From: JAFLCM01 sp046154665
GTDB lineage: Bacteria; Planctomycetota; Phycisphaerae; Phycisphaerales; UBA1924
Reading direction: 5' to 3'
DNA: 64,000 nucleotides
Assembly (NCBI GenBank): GCA_046154665.1
Contig: JBJXFG010000106.1
Location: 1-64,000, forward strand
Position 1 is the stretch's first letter; each line of letters begins with the position of its first letter. The notes below the pieces were generated by a model, which was not told the origin of the DNA, did no database searches, and saw only the letters and a list, made by a program, of their open reading frames with translations. Shown in pieces: positions 33,681 through 41,681 of the stretch. Position numbers and translations under genes: made by a program.

Positions 33681-34307
33681 CTACAAGTTCAGATCATCCA
33701 GCACATCCTCGGTGATGTCCGCCCCCTCGGGCGAGTGCAACACCGGGCGGGCCAGCAGCTGGTTGGCGAAACGCCAGCGGTCCTCCATGTCGAGCTTGTC
33801 TGTGTCAAGCGAAGCGCTGGCGACGAGGTACTTGAACCCGCGCTGCTCGGCGACCTGGGCCGCCGCGTCGGTGACGATCTTGTACACCTCGCGGCTCTGT
33901 TCGAGCGACCACTTCGTGAACTCCTTGCTGATGCGCTCCCGGACCTCCTCGAACTTGTCGTACGCTTCGCGGTACGACGTGTACAACCCGTCGTATTCGG
34001 GGTTCTCTTGCTCGATGCCCTCGAGCTTCTTCCGCGTCGCGTCGACTTCTTCCCACGCCTTCTTGTACTCGGCGTCAAAGTCGGCGCGCTTCGTCTCGCG
34101 CGGGCCCTTGAAGCGGTCGGTTTCCTGCATCTTCTCCATCACCTCGCCGAGCTTGACCACCGCGATCAGCTCGGTCTTGCCCGTCTCGGCCGCACCGCCG
34201 CCGCCCTTGTCGCCCTCGGGCTGGGCCCGCGCTAAAGACCACCCCGCCCACATCGCGCACACCACTCCGGCCACCACAAGCACCCGGTTGCTCACATCCA
34301 CACGCAT
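33681..34307 (-). CDS. OmpH/Skp family periplasmic chaperone
   Basis: A 208-aa exported protein. It has an N-terminal hydrophobic signal (VLVVAGVVCAMWAGWSLARA) and then TELIAVVKLGEVMEKMQETDRFK, the strand-helix start of Skp-type chaperones. The middle (about residues 70-150) is a charged coiled coil (KKAWEEVDATRKKLEGIEQE...FEEVRERISKEF), and the strand FKYLVASASLDTD ends the body domain. Skp binds unfolded outer-membrane proteins in the periplasm. A clear AAGGAG lies 8 nt before the ATG. Skp itself is about 160 aa; the longer tail is common in planctomycetes. Its presence with WaaA supports an outer membrane of the Gram-negative type. Confidence 0.85.
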   Translation of the reverse strand: MRVDVSNRVLVVAGVVCAMWAGWSLARAQPEGDKGGGGAAETGKTELIAVVKLGEVMEKMQETDRFKGPRETKRADFDAEYKKAWEEVDATRKKLEGIEQENPEYDGLYTSYREAYDKFEEVRERISKEFTKWSLEQSREVYKIVTDAAAQVAEQRGFKYLVASASLDTDKLDMEDRWRFANQLLARPVLHSPEGADITEDVLDDLNL

Positions 34308-34430
34308 GATCGGCTCCTTGGTTTCCCGAGCGCCGCGCCGCCCATCGGCGGACGCCGGAACGGCCCCAGACTACCACGGGGCCCGACTCGGGCGGGCCCG
34401 CCGAGGGCCCCACTCGCGGCGCTTCCCCCG

Positions 34431-35804
34431 ATGGCCGATACTCTTTCTCGGATGACGGACCCGCACGAATCCACCCCGCTGCAGATCCTGCCCAGCCCGG
34501 TCCCCAAGCCGCCCGGTGCGCCCGAGTGGCAGCTCGCCTGCGTCGAATGCGGACGCATGTACGCCGGCCTCGATGTCCGCTACCGCTGCGACTGCTCCGG
34601 CACCCTGGAAGTCCGACATGATCTGGTCCGGCTCTGGGGCAAGCTCCGCTTCTCGATGTTCGATGCCAGGCTCGCCTCGCGCGTGCCCGCCGACCGCTCT
34701 GGCGTGTGGCGCTTCCGCGAACTCATCCTCCCCCTCGAAGAGCAGCACATCGTCACCCGTGGCGAGGGCAATACCACCCTTTACCACATCGCGGAGGGCA
34801 ACCCTCTCAGCCGGTACGCCGGCGTGCGCGAGCTCCGATTCAAGCACGAGGGCGAGAACCCCACCGGCTCGTTCAAAGACCGCGGGATGACCACCGGCGT
34901 CAGCATGGCCAAACGCCTGGGCATGACCCGCGTCGCCTGTGCCTCGACCGGCAACACCTCGGCAAGCATGGCGAGTTACGCCGCCATCGCGGGCATGCGG
35001 GCCGTCGTGTTCATCCCCGAGGGCAACATCTCCTTCGGCAAGCTCAGCCAGGCTCTGGCGTACGGGGCCCGCACGGTCCAGATCCGCGGCGATTTCGACG
35101 ACGCCATGCGCCTGGTCGAAGAGGTCTCACGCCGCGAGGGCATCTATCTGCTCAACTCGCTCAACCCCTTCCGCCTCGAAGGCCAGAAAGCCATCGCCCT
35201 CGAACTGCTGCAAGACCTCGACTGGCAACCGCCGGACTGGATCGTCGTCCCCGGCGGAAACCTCGGCAATAACAGCGCGATCTACAAGGGAGTGTCGGAA
35301 CTGCACTGCCTCGGCCTGCTGCACCACCTGCCTCGGCTGGCCGTCATCCAGGCGGCGGGCGCGAACCCGCTCTACCGCGCGTTCTCCACGGGGGCCGAGC
35401 GTGTCGAGCCCATCAAGAACGCCGACACCATCGCCACCGCCATCCGCATCGGCAACCCCGTCAGCGCCACCAAGAGCATGCGCGCGATCAAGGAGACCCG
35501 CGGCGTCGTCGAGCAGGTGACGGACCAGGAAACGATGGACGCCAAGGCGATGATCGACGCGGCGGGCATCGGAGCCGAGCCCGCGTCGTGCGTTACGGTG
35601 GCCGGACTGCGGAAACTCACCGCCGCGGGCGTCATCGGCCCGGACGAAAAGATCGTCTGCATCCTCACCGGCCACGTGCTGAAAGACTCGGACTCGACGG
35701 CGAAGTACCACCAGGGCAAGCTGCCGGGGTTCACGACGGCGCACGCGAATGCACCGGTGGTGTGCGACGCGGGCATCGACAGCGTGCTGCGTGCGATCGG
35801 TTGA
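34431..35804 (+). CDS. thrC: threonine synthase
   Basis: PLP enzyme, 457 aa, converting O-phosphohomoserine to threonine. The N-terminus carries a rubredoxin-like zinc knuckle (CVECGRMY...YRCDCSGTL), typical of the class of threonine synthases found in many bacteria and plants. The PLP lysine is in ENPTGSFKDRGM. CASTGNTSASMASYAAIAG is the substrate loop, and VVPGGNLGNNSAIYKG holds the phosphate-binding region. SATKSMRAIKETRG and GFTTAHAN follow. A start at 34452 (MTDPHES) is also possible. It faces the convergent zinc-ribbon gene and is not in an obvious operon with other thr genes. Confidence 0.95.
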   Translation: MADTLSRMTDPHESTPLQILPSPVPKPPGAPEWQLACVECGRMYAGLDVRYRCDCSGTLEVRHDLVRLWGKLRFSMFDARLASRVPADRSGVWRFRELILPLEEQHIVTRGEGNTTLYHIAEGNPLSRYAGVRELRFKHEGENPTGSFKDRGMTTGVSMAKRLGMTRVACASTGNTSASMASYAAIAGMRAVVFIPEGNISFGKLSQALAYGARTVQIRGDFDDAMRLVEEVSRREGIYLLNSLNPFRLEGQKAIALELLQDLDWQPPDWIVVPGGNLGNNSAIYKGVSELHCLGLLHHLPRLAVIQAAGANPLYRAFSTGAERVEPIKNADTIATAIRIGNPVSATKSMRAIKETRGVVEQVTDQETMDAKAMIDAAGIGAEPASCVTVAGLRKLTAAGVIGPDEKIVCILTGHVLKDSDSTAKYHQGKLPGFTTAHANAPVVCDAGIDSVLRAIG

Positions 35805-35866
35805 GATGAACGAGCCAGGAGCGCGAGCCTCGGTTTTGAAGTGCAAACTTCCCTGGACGATACCGG

Positions 35867-36064
35867 TCACGCTGCCTTTTTGGAGGCGTCGCCCTTGGCG
35901 TCAGCAGGAACAGCGGTGGCGTCGACGGCGGCCTTCTTCTCCGGGATTCGGATGTTGGTCGCGCACGACTTGCAGCGCACCATCCGACCTCGCGCCTCGT
36001 TGGGCACGGCCAAGACGGCCCGACAGCGGAGATTGGGGCACATGATTCGCACCGAGTCGGCCAT
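35867..36064 (-). CDS. small zinc-ribbon protein, 65 aa
   Basis: A short cytoplasmic protein of unknown role. The start at 36064 is preceded by GAGGAG at the right spacing. Residues 9-36 form a four-cysteine knuckle (CPNLRCRAVL and RCKSCATNIRIP), like the MJ0042-type zinc-finger seen at the start of many planctomycete and deltaproteobacterial proteins. The tail is Lys/Ala-rich and probably disordered. The frame is open further upstream but without conserved sequence or a better start. Function unknown; small zinc ribbons of this kind are usually fused to larger regulators, so a stand-alone copy is less common. Confidence 0.75.
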   Translation of the reverse strand: MADSVRIMCPNLRCRAVLAVPNEARGRMVRCKSCATNIRIPEKKAAVDATAVPADAKGDASKKAA

Positions 36065-36443
36065 GGTCACTCCTCGCGGGGACACGCCTTGATATCGACC
36101 CCTCAGGGGGGTGGCTTGACCAGGGTTCGCGGTATGCGGAACGCGCTTGGCGTCGAACGATTGTGCTTTCAGAACGCACGGAGCTCGTGCGTCTGGGATT
36201 TCTCGACCCGGACCGTCGCAAAGCCGATGGTCCGGCGTCCGGGAATCCGTGCAGCCATCGCTGCCCGCGCGGGGGCAATGGCAATCACCTAGCATCCCGG
36301 CCTTGTGAACTTCGTGCGGCCGCAACCGCGTCCGAGAAGCACATGCACGCAGGCCTTCGCTTCTGATTCTCTGTTTCACTGCCGCCGGCTCCCCCGCACT
36401 CCCTACTGGCCACTGGCCAACTCCCCACTGGCTCCCCCTCCCC
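36065..36443. other. 379-bp divergent gap between the zinc-ribbon gene and purA
   Basis: No gene supported. It should contain two divergent promoters. Visible structure: a short ACCCCTCAGGGGGGT hairpin near 36100, CGGACC/GGTCCG arms around 36216-36241, and close to purA two or three 8-nt ACTGGCC-type units (about 36400-36430) similar to the arrays elsewhere. I can name no operator or riboswitch. Confidence 0.4.
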
Positions 36444-37838
36444 ATGACCACGCCCGCCCACGCTCAGACGCCGACGCCCCGATGCTCCGCCGTGGTGGGG
36501 TTGCAATGGGGCGACGAGGGCAAGGGCAAGGTGATCGACCTGATCACACCGGCGTTTGACGCCGTGGTCCGGTACAACGGCGGGGCCAACGCCGGGCACT
36601 CGGTGGTGATCAACGGCGTGCGCCACGCGCTTCACCTGATTCCCTCGGGGGTGTTCCACGCGGGCAAGAGGGCGATCATCGGCAACGGCGTGGTGGTCGA
36701 TCCTGAAGCCCTGCTCAAGGAAATCGACGGACTGACGGCGAAGGGAATCGACGTCTCCGGGATTCGGCTCAGCGATCGCGCCCATGTGGTGCTTCCCTGG
36801 CACAAGGCCGAGGACGAAACGAGAGAGACATTCCTGGTACGTCGGCTCTCCGAGCCGACTCCCCCGGAACAAGCAGTCGGCTCGGAGAGCCGACGTACCG
36901 AAGAGAGCCCACGCACCGAGAGCGAAGCCATCGGCACCACCAAGCGCGGCATCGGCCCGGCGTACTCCGACAAGGCCGCACGCTCCACCAGCATCCGCGT
37001 GGGCGACCTTTTGCGCCCCGAGGTGCTCCGCCGCAAGATCGATACAGCCTGGCGCTTCAAGAAGCCCACCCTCGCGGCCCTGGGTTACGACGTCTCGCAG
37101 GTGGACCCGCAGCGGGTGTGCGAAACAGCGCTCGCGGCGGGCGAGCGGCTGCGCCCGATGATCACCGACACGCTGTACGAGCTGCACGACCTGCTCCGCT
37201 CGGGCCGATCGCTGCTCTTCGAGGGTGCCAACGCGACCCTGCTCGACGTCGACCACGGCACCTATCCGTTCGTCACTTCGTCGTCCTGCTCGGTGCTGGG
37301 CATCCCCTCGGGCACGGGCGTACCGGGGAAGCACGTCACCGATGTCATCGGCGTCTTCAAGGCCTACTGCACCCGCGTGGGCGGCGGGCCCTTCCCCACC
37401 GAACAGGCCAACGAAACCGGGCACTACATCCGCGAACGCGGACGCGAGTACGGCACCACCACCGGGCGCCCTCGAAGAGTCGGATGGCTGGACCTCGTGG
37501 CGTTGCGCTACGCCGTGATGCTCAACGGCGTGTCGCGGCTGGCGCTGATGCTGCTCGACGTGCCCGCGGGGTTCCCGGAACTGAAGGTGTGCGTGGGGTA
37601 CGACATCGACGGCAAGCGAAGCGAGCGGTTCACGCCGGACGCCGAGACGCTGGCGATGGTGAAACCCGTGTACGAGACGCTGGCGGGCTTTGAAGACATC
37701 GTGCACGCGCGCGACCGCGACGACTTGCCCAAGGCGTGTCAGGCCTACATCGAGTTCATCGAGCGGTTTGTGGGGGCGCAGGTGGGGATCATCTCGGTGG
37801 GACCGGACCGGAGCCAGACGATGGTGCGGGGAGGGTGA
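36444..37838 (+). CDS. purA: adenylosuccinate synthetase with palindrome-derived insertion
   Basis: Joins IMP and aspartate with GTP in AMP synthesis; 464 aa against a family length of about 430. The GTP loop is VGLQWGDEGKGKVIDL, with the catalytic Asp in it, then YNGGANAGHSVV with the catalytic His. IGTTKRGIGPAYSDKAAR, GIPSGTGV and RVGGGPFPTE follow. Between HVVLPWHKAEDE and EAIGTTKRGIGP, residues about 127-158 are foreign (for example FLVRRLSEPTPPEQAVGSES) and are encoded by a perfect 25-bp inverted repeat at 36836-36899. The insertion is in a loop and in frame, so the enzyme is probably still active. No ribosome site is evident. Confidence 0.96.
   Translation: MTTPAHAQTPTPRCSAVVGLQWGDEGKGKVIDLITPAFDAVVRYNGGANAGHSVVINGVRHALHLIPSGVFHAGKRAIIGNGVVVDPEALLKEIDGLTAKGIDVSGIRLSDRAHVVLPWHKAEDETRETFLVRRLSEPTPPEQAVGSESRRTEESPRTESEAIGTTKRGIGPAYSDKAARSTSIRVGDLLRPEVLRRKIDTAWRFKKPTLAALGYDVSQVDPQRVCETALAAGERLRPMITDTLYELHDLLRSGRSLLFEGANATLLDVDHGTYPFVTSSSCSVLGIPSGTGVPGKHVTDVIGVFKAYCTRVGGGPFPTEQANETGHYIRERGREYGTTTGRPRRVGWLDLVALRYAVMLNGVSRLALMLLDVPAGFPELKVCVGYDIDGKRSERFTPDAETLAMVKPVYETLAGFEDIVHARDRDDLPKACQAYIEFIERFVGAQVGIISVGPDRSQTMVRGG
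36836..36899. repeat. perfect 25-bp inverted doublet of family A inside purA
   Basis: Arms 36836-36860 and 36875-36899 are exact reverse complements (each containing CGGCTC and GAGCCG) around a 14-nt loop. Each arm is itself a palindromic unit, so this is a head-to-head REP-like doublet inserted in a coding sequence. Confidence 0.92.
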
Positions 37839-38050
37839 GGGGGAAGGGAGAGGTGCGGAGGGGGGGAGGTGTAAAGGTGCGGAGGGGGAGGTTGGGAGAC
37901 GCAGAGTGCGAGGCATTCCGTTTCATGCCCGGTGCGTGAGGTGATCGTGCTCCGGCCCTCGGACACCAAGAGCGCGGGCATCAACCGGGATTCGTCTCAT
38001 CAGGGGCAAGCATGAAACGCGTCGTGCTCGCATTGGGTTTCAAAAGAAAA

Positions 38051-38073
38051 GCCCCGGCGTCGTGCGCCGGGGC
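38051..38073 (-). terminator. intrinsic terminator of the PEP-CTERM-like gene
   Basis: GCCCCGGCG / CGCCGGGGC with a 5-nt loop, followed on the minus strand by TTTTCTTTTG. It lies 41 bp after the stop at 38115. Confidence 0.85.
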
Positions 38074-38114
38074 GTTGCAGTTCGGAACGTGATTGCTCGT
38101 GATGCAGCGTCCGC

Positions 38115-38921
38115 TTAGGCGCGACGACGACGCAGGGTCGCAGCGCCGGCGATCGCGAGCAGGCTGGCCGCGCCGGGGGTCGGGATCGGGACGTAGACCA
38201 AGCCCAGGAGGTTCCCGGAGCCGGTCGAGCCGACGAGCGTGGCAGCGCCGGTGTTCATGTTGATGGTATAGAGGCTGTCGGTGTTGTTATCGACCATGTA
38301 CATCAGCCCGTTGTCGCGGTTGAAGGCCAGCCCGTTCGGGTTGGTGGGGCCGCCGAGGGCGCCGATCAGCGTGGTGCCGCCGGTGGCGCGGTTGAAGGTG
38401 AAGAAGGAGTCGGTGGCCGAGTTCGTGGCGTACATCGTGTTGGTGAGCGAGTTGTAGCCGAGGTTGGTGAACGAAGTGAGGCCGGTGTTGCCCAGCAGCG
38501 TGGCGGCACCGTTGGCGGTGCTGATTGTGTAGGCGTTGAAGTTTGCCGGGCTGCCGCCGCCGGAAACCCCGTACATGGTGCCGGTGCTGCTGTCCCACTC
38601 CAGGCCGTGCATCACGACGTCCGCGCCGCCGTAGGCACCAACGAGGGTGCTGGTAGCGGTCGTGACGTCGAGTGTGTAGAGCGAATCGGTGCTGGTGGAG
38701 GTCAGGTAGATGGTGTTGTTGTCCGGCCGGTAGGCAAGCCCGCCGGGCGTCCCGGAGTTGGTGCCGATCGTGCCGATCAGCGTCTTGGCTCCGGTGCTGA
38801 AGTCGATCGTGTACAGCGAACGGTTGCTATCCACGGCGTACATGGTGCCGGGGGTGGGGTTGGCGACGGCCGAGCCAGCGCACAGCGCAAGCGCAGCGAC
38901 GAACAAAGTCTTGTTGATCAT
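38115..38921 (-). CDS. secreted beta-propeller protein with PEP-CTERM-like tail
   Basis: A 268-aa exported protein starting at 38921, where AAGGAAGAG precedes the ATG and a signal peptide follows (TLFVAALALCAGSAVA). The body is made of six or so repeats of about 40 residues with the pattern MYAVDSNRSLYTIDFSTGAKTLIG, LYTLDVTTATSTLVGAYGG, MYMVDNNTDSLYTINMNTG: a DUF4394/NHL-like propeller. The tail PTPGAASLLAIAGAATLRRRRA has the Pro-hydrophobic-Arg layout of PEP-CTERM sorting signals, in the variant without Glu common in Phycisphaerales. That suggests exosortase-type processing. It has its own terminator. A 7-bp hairpin lies in the 5' leader. Function unknown. Confidence 0.85.
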   Translation of the reverse strand: MINKTLFVAALALCAGSAVANPTPGTMYAVDSNRSLYTIDFSTGAKTLIGTIGTNSGTPGGLAYRPDNNTIYLTSTSTDSLYTLDVTTATSTLVGAYGGADVVMHGLEWDSSTGTMYGVSGGGSPANFNAYTISTANGAATLLGNTGLTSFTNLGYNSLTNTMYATNSATDSFFTFNRATGGTTLIGALGGPTNPNGLAFNRDNGLMYMVDNNTDSLYTINMNTGAATLVGSTGSGNLLGLVYVPIPTPGAASLLAIAGAATLRRRRA

Positions 38922-38940
38922 GGGTGTCTCTTCCTTTTTG

Positions 38941-38960
38941 TCGGGGCACAACGGCCCCGA
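38941..38960 (-). other. leader hairpin upstream of the PEP-CTERM-like gene
   Basis: TCGGGGC / GCCCCGA with a 6-nt loop, ending 19 bp before the start codon, with the ribosome site between. It may affect mRNA stability or translation; no known riboswitch is recognised. Confidence 0.4.
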
Positions 38961-39097
38961 GGTTTCCTTCCTACCCCAAAGGTAAACCGGGACAGGTCGG
39001 GTGCAAGGGAAATCCCGAACGGTCGGCGATTTCTTGGAGAGAATCAGGTTCTGTTTGCGTTATGGTCGGGATGTGTCTCGGCGGGTAAACTTCGCCG

Positions 39098-40726
39098 ATG
39101 AGCCCGCACATCGAGACTCCCGCCAACCACGGAACTTCCGACGACCCCCGCCCGCGCCAGGCGACACATGAAGAAGTGATTCTGGTGGTGGACTTCGGCG
39201 GCCAGACGGCGCAGCTGATCGCGCGGCGTGTGCGTGAAGCCGGAGCGTTCAGTCTGATGGTCCCGCCGACGATTTCGATGGACGAGATCAAGGCGTACCG
39301 GCCCAAGGGGTTGATTCTGTCGGGCGGCCCGTCGAGCGTCTATGACAAGGGTGCCCCGACCATCGACAAGCGGGTGTTCGAACTGGGCGTGCCGGTGCTG
39401 GGCATCTGCTACGGCATGCAACTCGCCTGCCACTTGATGGGCGCGGAAGTCAAGAGCGGGCACGCACGCGAGTTCGGACGGGCGGCGTTGGAGATCACAT
39501 CGCAAGCCGGGCTGTTCAAAGCACTGCCCCAGGCGACCAGCGTGTGGATGAGCCACGGCGACCAGGTCCACGACGCGGGGCATCAGTTCGAGACACTGGC
39601 CAGTACGCCGACGTGCCCCAACGCGGCGGTGCGGCACAAGACGCTGCCGTTCATGGGCGTGCTGTTCCACCCGGAAGTGACGCACACACCCCACGGCGTC
39701 GAAATTCTGCAGAACTTCGTGTACGAAGTCTGCGGCTGCCGCGGTACCTGGAAGATGGCGGGGTTCCTCGAGAACGAGATCGCGCGGGTGCGCGACGTGG
39801 TGGGCAACGCGCGGGTGATCTGCGGGCTGTCGGGCGGCGTGGATTCGAGCGTGTGTGCGGCGCTGCTGGCCAAGGCGGTCGGATCGCAGCTGACGTGCGT
39901 CTTTGTCGACAACGGCCTCCTGCGCAAGAACGAGCGGCAGCTCGTCGAGACGACATTCCGAGACCACTTCGATACGGATCTGCGCGTGGTCGATGCGGAG
40001 AAAGAGTTTCTGGGCGACCTCGTCGGCGTGACCGATCCGCAGGAAAAACGCAAGCGCATCGGTCGGCGCTTCATCGAGGTGTTCAAGTCGGCGACGCGCG
40101 ACATCAAGGACGCGAGGTTCCTCGCACAGGGAACGCTGTACCCCGACGTGATCGAGAGCGGGCACAACGCGGCGGGCACGAGCGCGGGCATCAAGCTGCA
40201 CCACAACGTGGGCGGGCTGCCGCCGAAGCACGAACTCGGGTTTGATCTGGTGGAGCCGCTGCGCGACCTTTTCAAGGACGAGGTGCGAAGGCTCGGAGAA
40301 GTGCTGGGATTGCCGCCCAAGATCGTGTGGCGTCACCCCTTCCCCGGCCCGGGCCTGAGCGTGCGCGTGCTGGGCGAAGTGACGCGGACGAAGCTCGACG
40401 TGCTGCGCGACTGCGACGAGATCCTGCTCGAAGAAATCATCGCGGCGGACTTGTACGACAAGACCAGCCAGGTGTTCGCCGTGCTGCTGCCGGTCAAGAG
40501 CGTCGGCGTGATGGGCGACGGGCGCACCTACCACAACACGGTGGCGATCCGCGCGGTCGAGACGCAAGACTTCATGACGGCGGACTGGGCACGGATCCCG
40601 TACGCCGTGCTCGCGAATATCTCCTCGCGCATCATCAACGAGGTCAAGCCGCGCGAAGGCGAGGGCGTGAACCGGGTGGTCTACGACATCTCGAGCAAGC
40701 CGCCGGCGACGATCGAGTGGGAATAA
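39098..40726 (+). CDS. guaA: GMP synthase (glutamine-hydrolysing)
   Basis: Converts XMP to GMP; 542 aa. The N-terminal class I glutamine amidotransferase has VVDFGGQTAQLIARR, the nucleophile in VLGICYGMQLACH, and its catalytic His/Glu in FHPEVTHT. The ATP pyrophosphatase P-loop is GLSGGVDSSVCAALL, and the C-terminal dimer domain contains RHPFPGPGLSVRVLGEV and RIINEVKPREGEGVNRVVYDISSKPPATIEWE. All family blocks are present and no insertion is seen. It is divergent from the PEP-CTERM-like gene. PurA lies 1.3 kb upstream, so both IMP branches are close together. Confidence 0.97.
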   Translation: MSPHIETPANHGTSDDPRPRQATHEEVILVVDFGGQTAQLIARRVREAGAFSLMVPPTISMDEIKAYRPKGLILSGGPSSVYDKGAPTIDKRVFELGVPVLGICYGMQLACHLMGAEVKSGHAREFGRAALEITSQAGLFKALPQATSVWMSHGDQVHDAGHQFETLASTPTCPNAAVRHKTLPFMGVLFHPEVTHTPHGVEILQNFVYEVCGCRGTWKMAGFLENEIARVRDVVGNARVICGLSGGVDSSVCAALLAKAVGSQLTCVFVDNGLLRKNERQLVETTFRDHFDTDLRVVDAEKEFLGDLVGVTDPQEKRKRIGRRFIEVFKSATRDIKDARFLAQGTLYPDVIESGHNAAGTSAGIKLHHNVGGLPPKHELGFDLVEPLRDLFKDEVRRLGEVLGLPPKIVWRHPFPGPGLSVRVLGEVTRTKLDVLRDCDEILLEEIIAADLYDKTSQVFAVLLPVKSVGVMGDGRTYHNTVAIRAVETQDFMTADWARIPYAVLANISSRIINEVKPREGEGVNRVVYDISSKPPATIEWE

Positions 40727-40797
40727 CGCGGTTTGGACGCACGGATCGCCTGTCGAAACCACTTGCCTGCGGGCACTTTGCGCTCGATAATAGTGGT

Positions 40798-41007
40798 ATG
40801 AGCGTGGTCACTCCCGCCAACCTGACTGTGCCGCCGGACCTCGCCCGTGACTTGGAGAATCAAGCCAAGGGCATGGGGATGTCGGTGGTCGCGTACCTGC
40901 GGTTCCTGATGCGTGTGGAAGCCCGGAAGCACGACGCGGCGTTTGTCGACGCCGCCAAGTTCGTGTTCTCGAAGTATCCCAACACGCTCAGGACCCTTGC
41001 CCAGTGA
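40798..41007 (+). CDS. putative ribbon-helix-helix antitoxin
   Basis: A 69-aa protein directly upstream of a Doc-like toxin, its TGA overlapping the toxin's GTG start. The sequence LTVPPDLARDLENQAKGMGMSVVAYLRFL fits a ribbon-helix-helix DNA-binding fold (strand, then two helices), and the C-terminal helix KHDAAFVDAAKFVFSKYPNTL could cover the toxin's active site. This order, overlap and size are those of an antitoxin. Such antitoxins normally repress their own promoter. Exact family not determined. Confidence 0.7.
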   Translation: MSVVTPANLTVPPDLARDLENQAKGMGMSVVAYLRFLMRVEARKHDAAFVDAAKFVFSKYPNTLRTLAQ

Positions 41008-41681
41008 CCGTTCAGCCCATCGCCAAAGAGCCGCGCTTCATCACCCTCGAAGAGGCCTTGTCGCTTCACGAGTCGGCGATCGATGCGCACGGCGGGTCGT
41101 ACGGAATCCGCGATCAAGGACTGCTGGAGTCCGCGTTGGCCGCACCGCGCCAGGGCTTCGGCGGCCAGTACGCCTACGCCTTCCCGCACGAGATGGCGGC
41201 GGCGTATCTGTTTCATCTGTGCAAAAACCACGCATTCATCGACGGGAACAAGCGCATCGCTTGGGTCAGTGCGGTTTTCTTCATGCGCGTGAACGGGTGG
41301 AGCGTGCTGGCGGATGAGCAAGAGGCGATCCAGGTTGTTCTGCGCGTGGCGACCGACGAGATGGACAAGCCGGCGGTCGCCTCGTGGCTCGTACGAGTCG
41401 CTCGACCACGATGCTCGCTCGAGCTCCGGACCTTTTTCTTCGCGCTCACTTTTGAGGAGATTCTACGCAAGCGACAAGAACTCATGGCAGGAAGCAATGA
41501 CGAGTTCAATGCGAGTTTGGACGATGCGATCAAGGCGCTCCCGTTCTTGCGCGAGTGGTCCAAGACGATTCAAAGCGCACATGACAGGAATGACTCGGGA
41601 GCAGTGAAGACCTATGCCAACGACTTGGGTCTCTTTTTGACGCTCTACCGCATCGCCGAAGACATGGGCTACGAGTGGTGA
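41004..41681 (+). CDS. Fic/Doc family toxin-like protein
   Basis: A 225-aa protein starting with GTG in the stop of the antitoxin gene. Residues 12-125 match Doc: FITLEEALSLHESAIDAHGG, RDQGLLESALAAPRQGFGG and the Fic motif HAFIDGNKRIAW. Doc phosphorylates EF-Tu and stops translation; the catalytic His and Asn-Lys-Arg are present. Doc proteins are usually about 125 aa; here about 95 extra residues follow (from CSLELRTFFFALTFEEILRKR), helical and of unknown function. The 3' end overlaps the first codons of aroB, so toxin and aroB translation may be coupled. Probably a functional toxin-antitoxin module. Confidence 0.83.
   Translation: MTVQPIAKEPRFITLEEALSLHESAIDAHGGSYGIRDQGLLESALAAPRQGFGGQYAYAFPHEMAAAYLFHLCKNHAFIDGNKRIAWVSAVFFMRVNGWSVLADEQEAIQVVLRVATDEMDKPAVASWLVRVARPRCSLELRTFFFALTFEEILRKRQELMAGSNDEFNASLDDAIKALPFLREWSKTIQSAHDRNDSGAVKTYANDLGLFLTLYRIAEDMGYEW

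Noticed and set aside
38012..38092. 26-codon plus-strand frame starting MKRVVLALGFK
   Set aside because: It runs through the terminator hairpin at 38051-38073 and has no conserved sequence.
39044..40762. 572-codon minus-strand open frame opposite guaA
   Set aside because: Shadow of guaA; no conserved motif.
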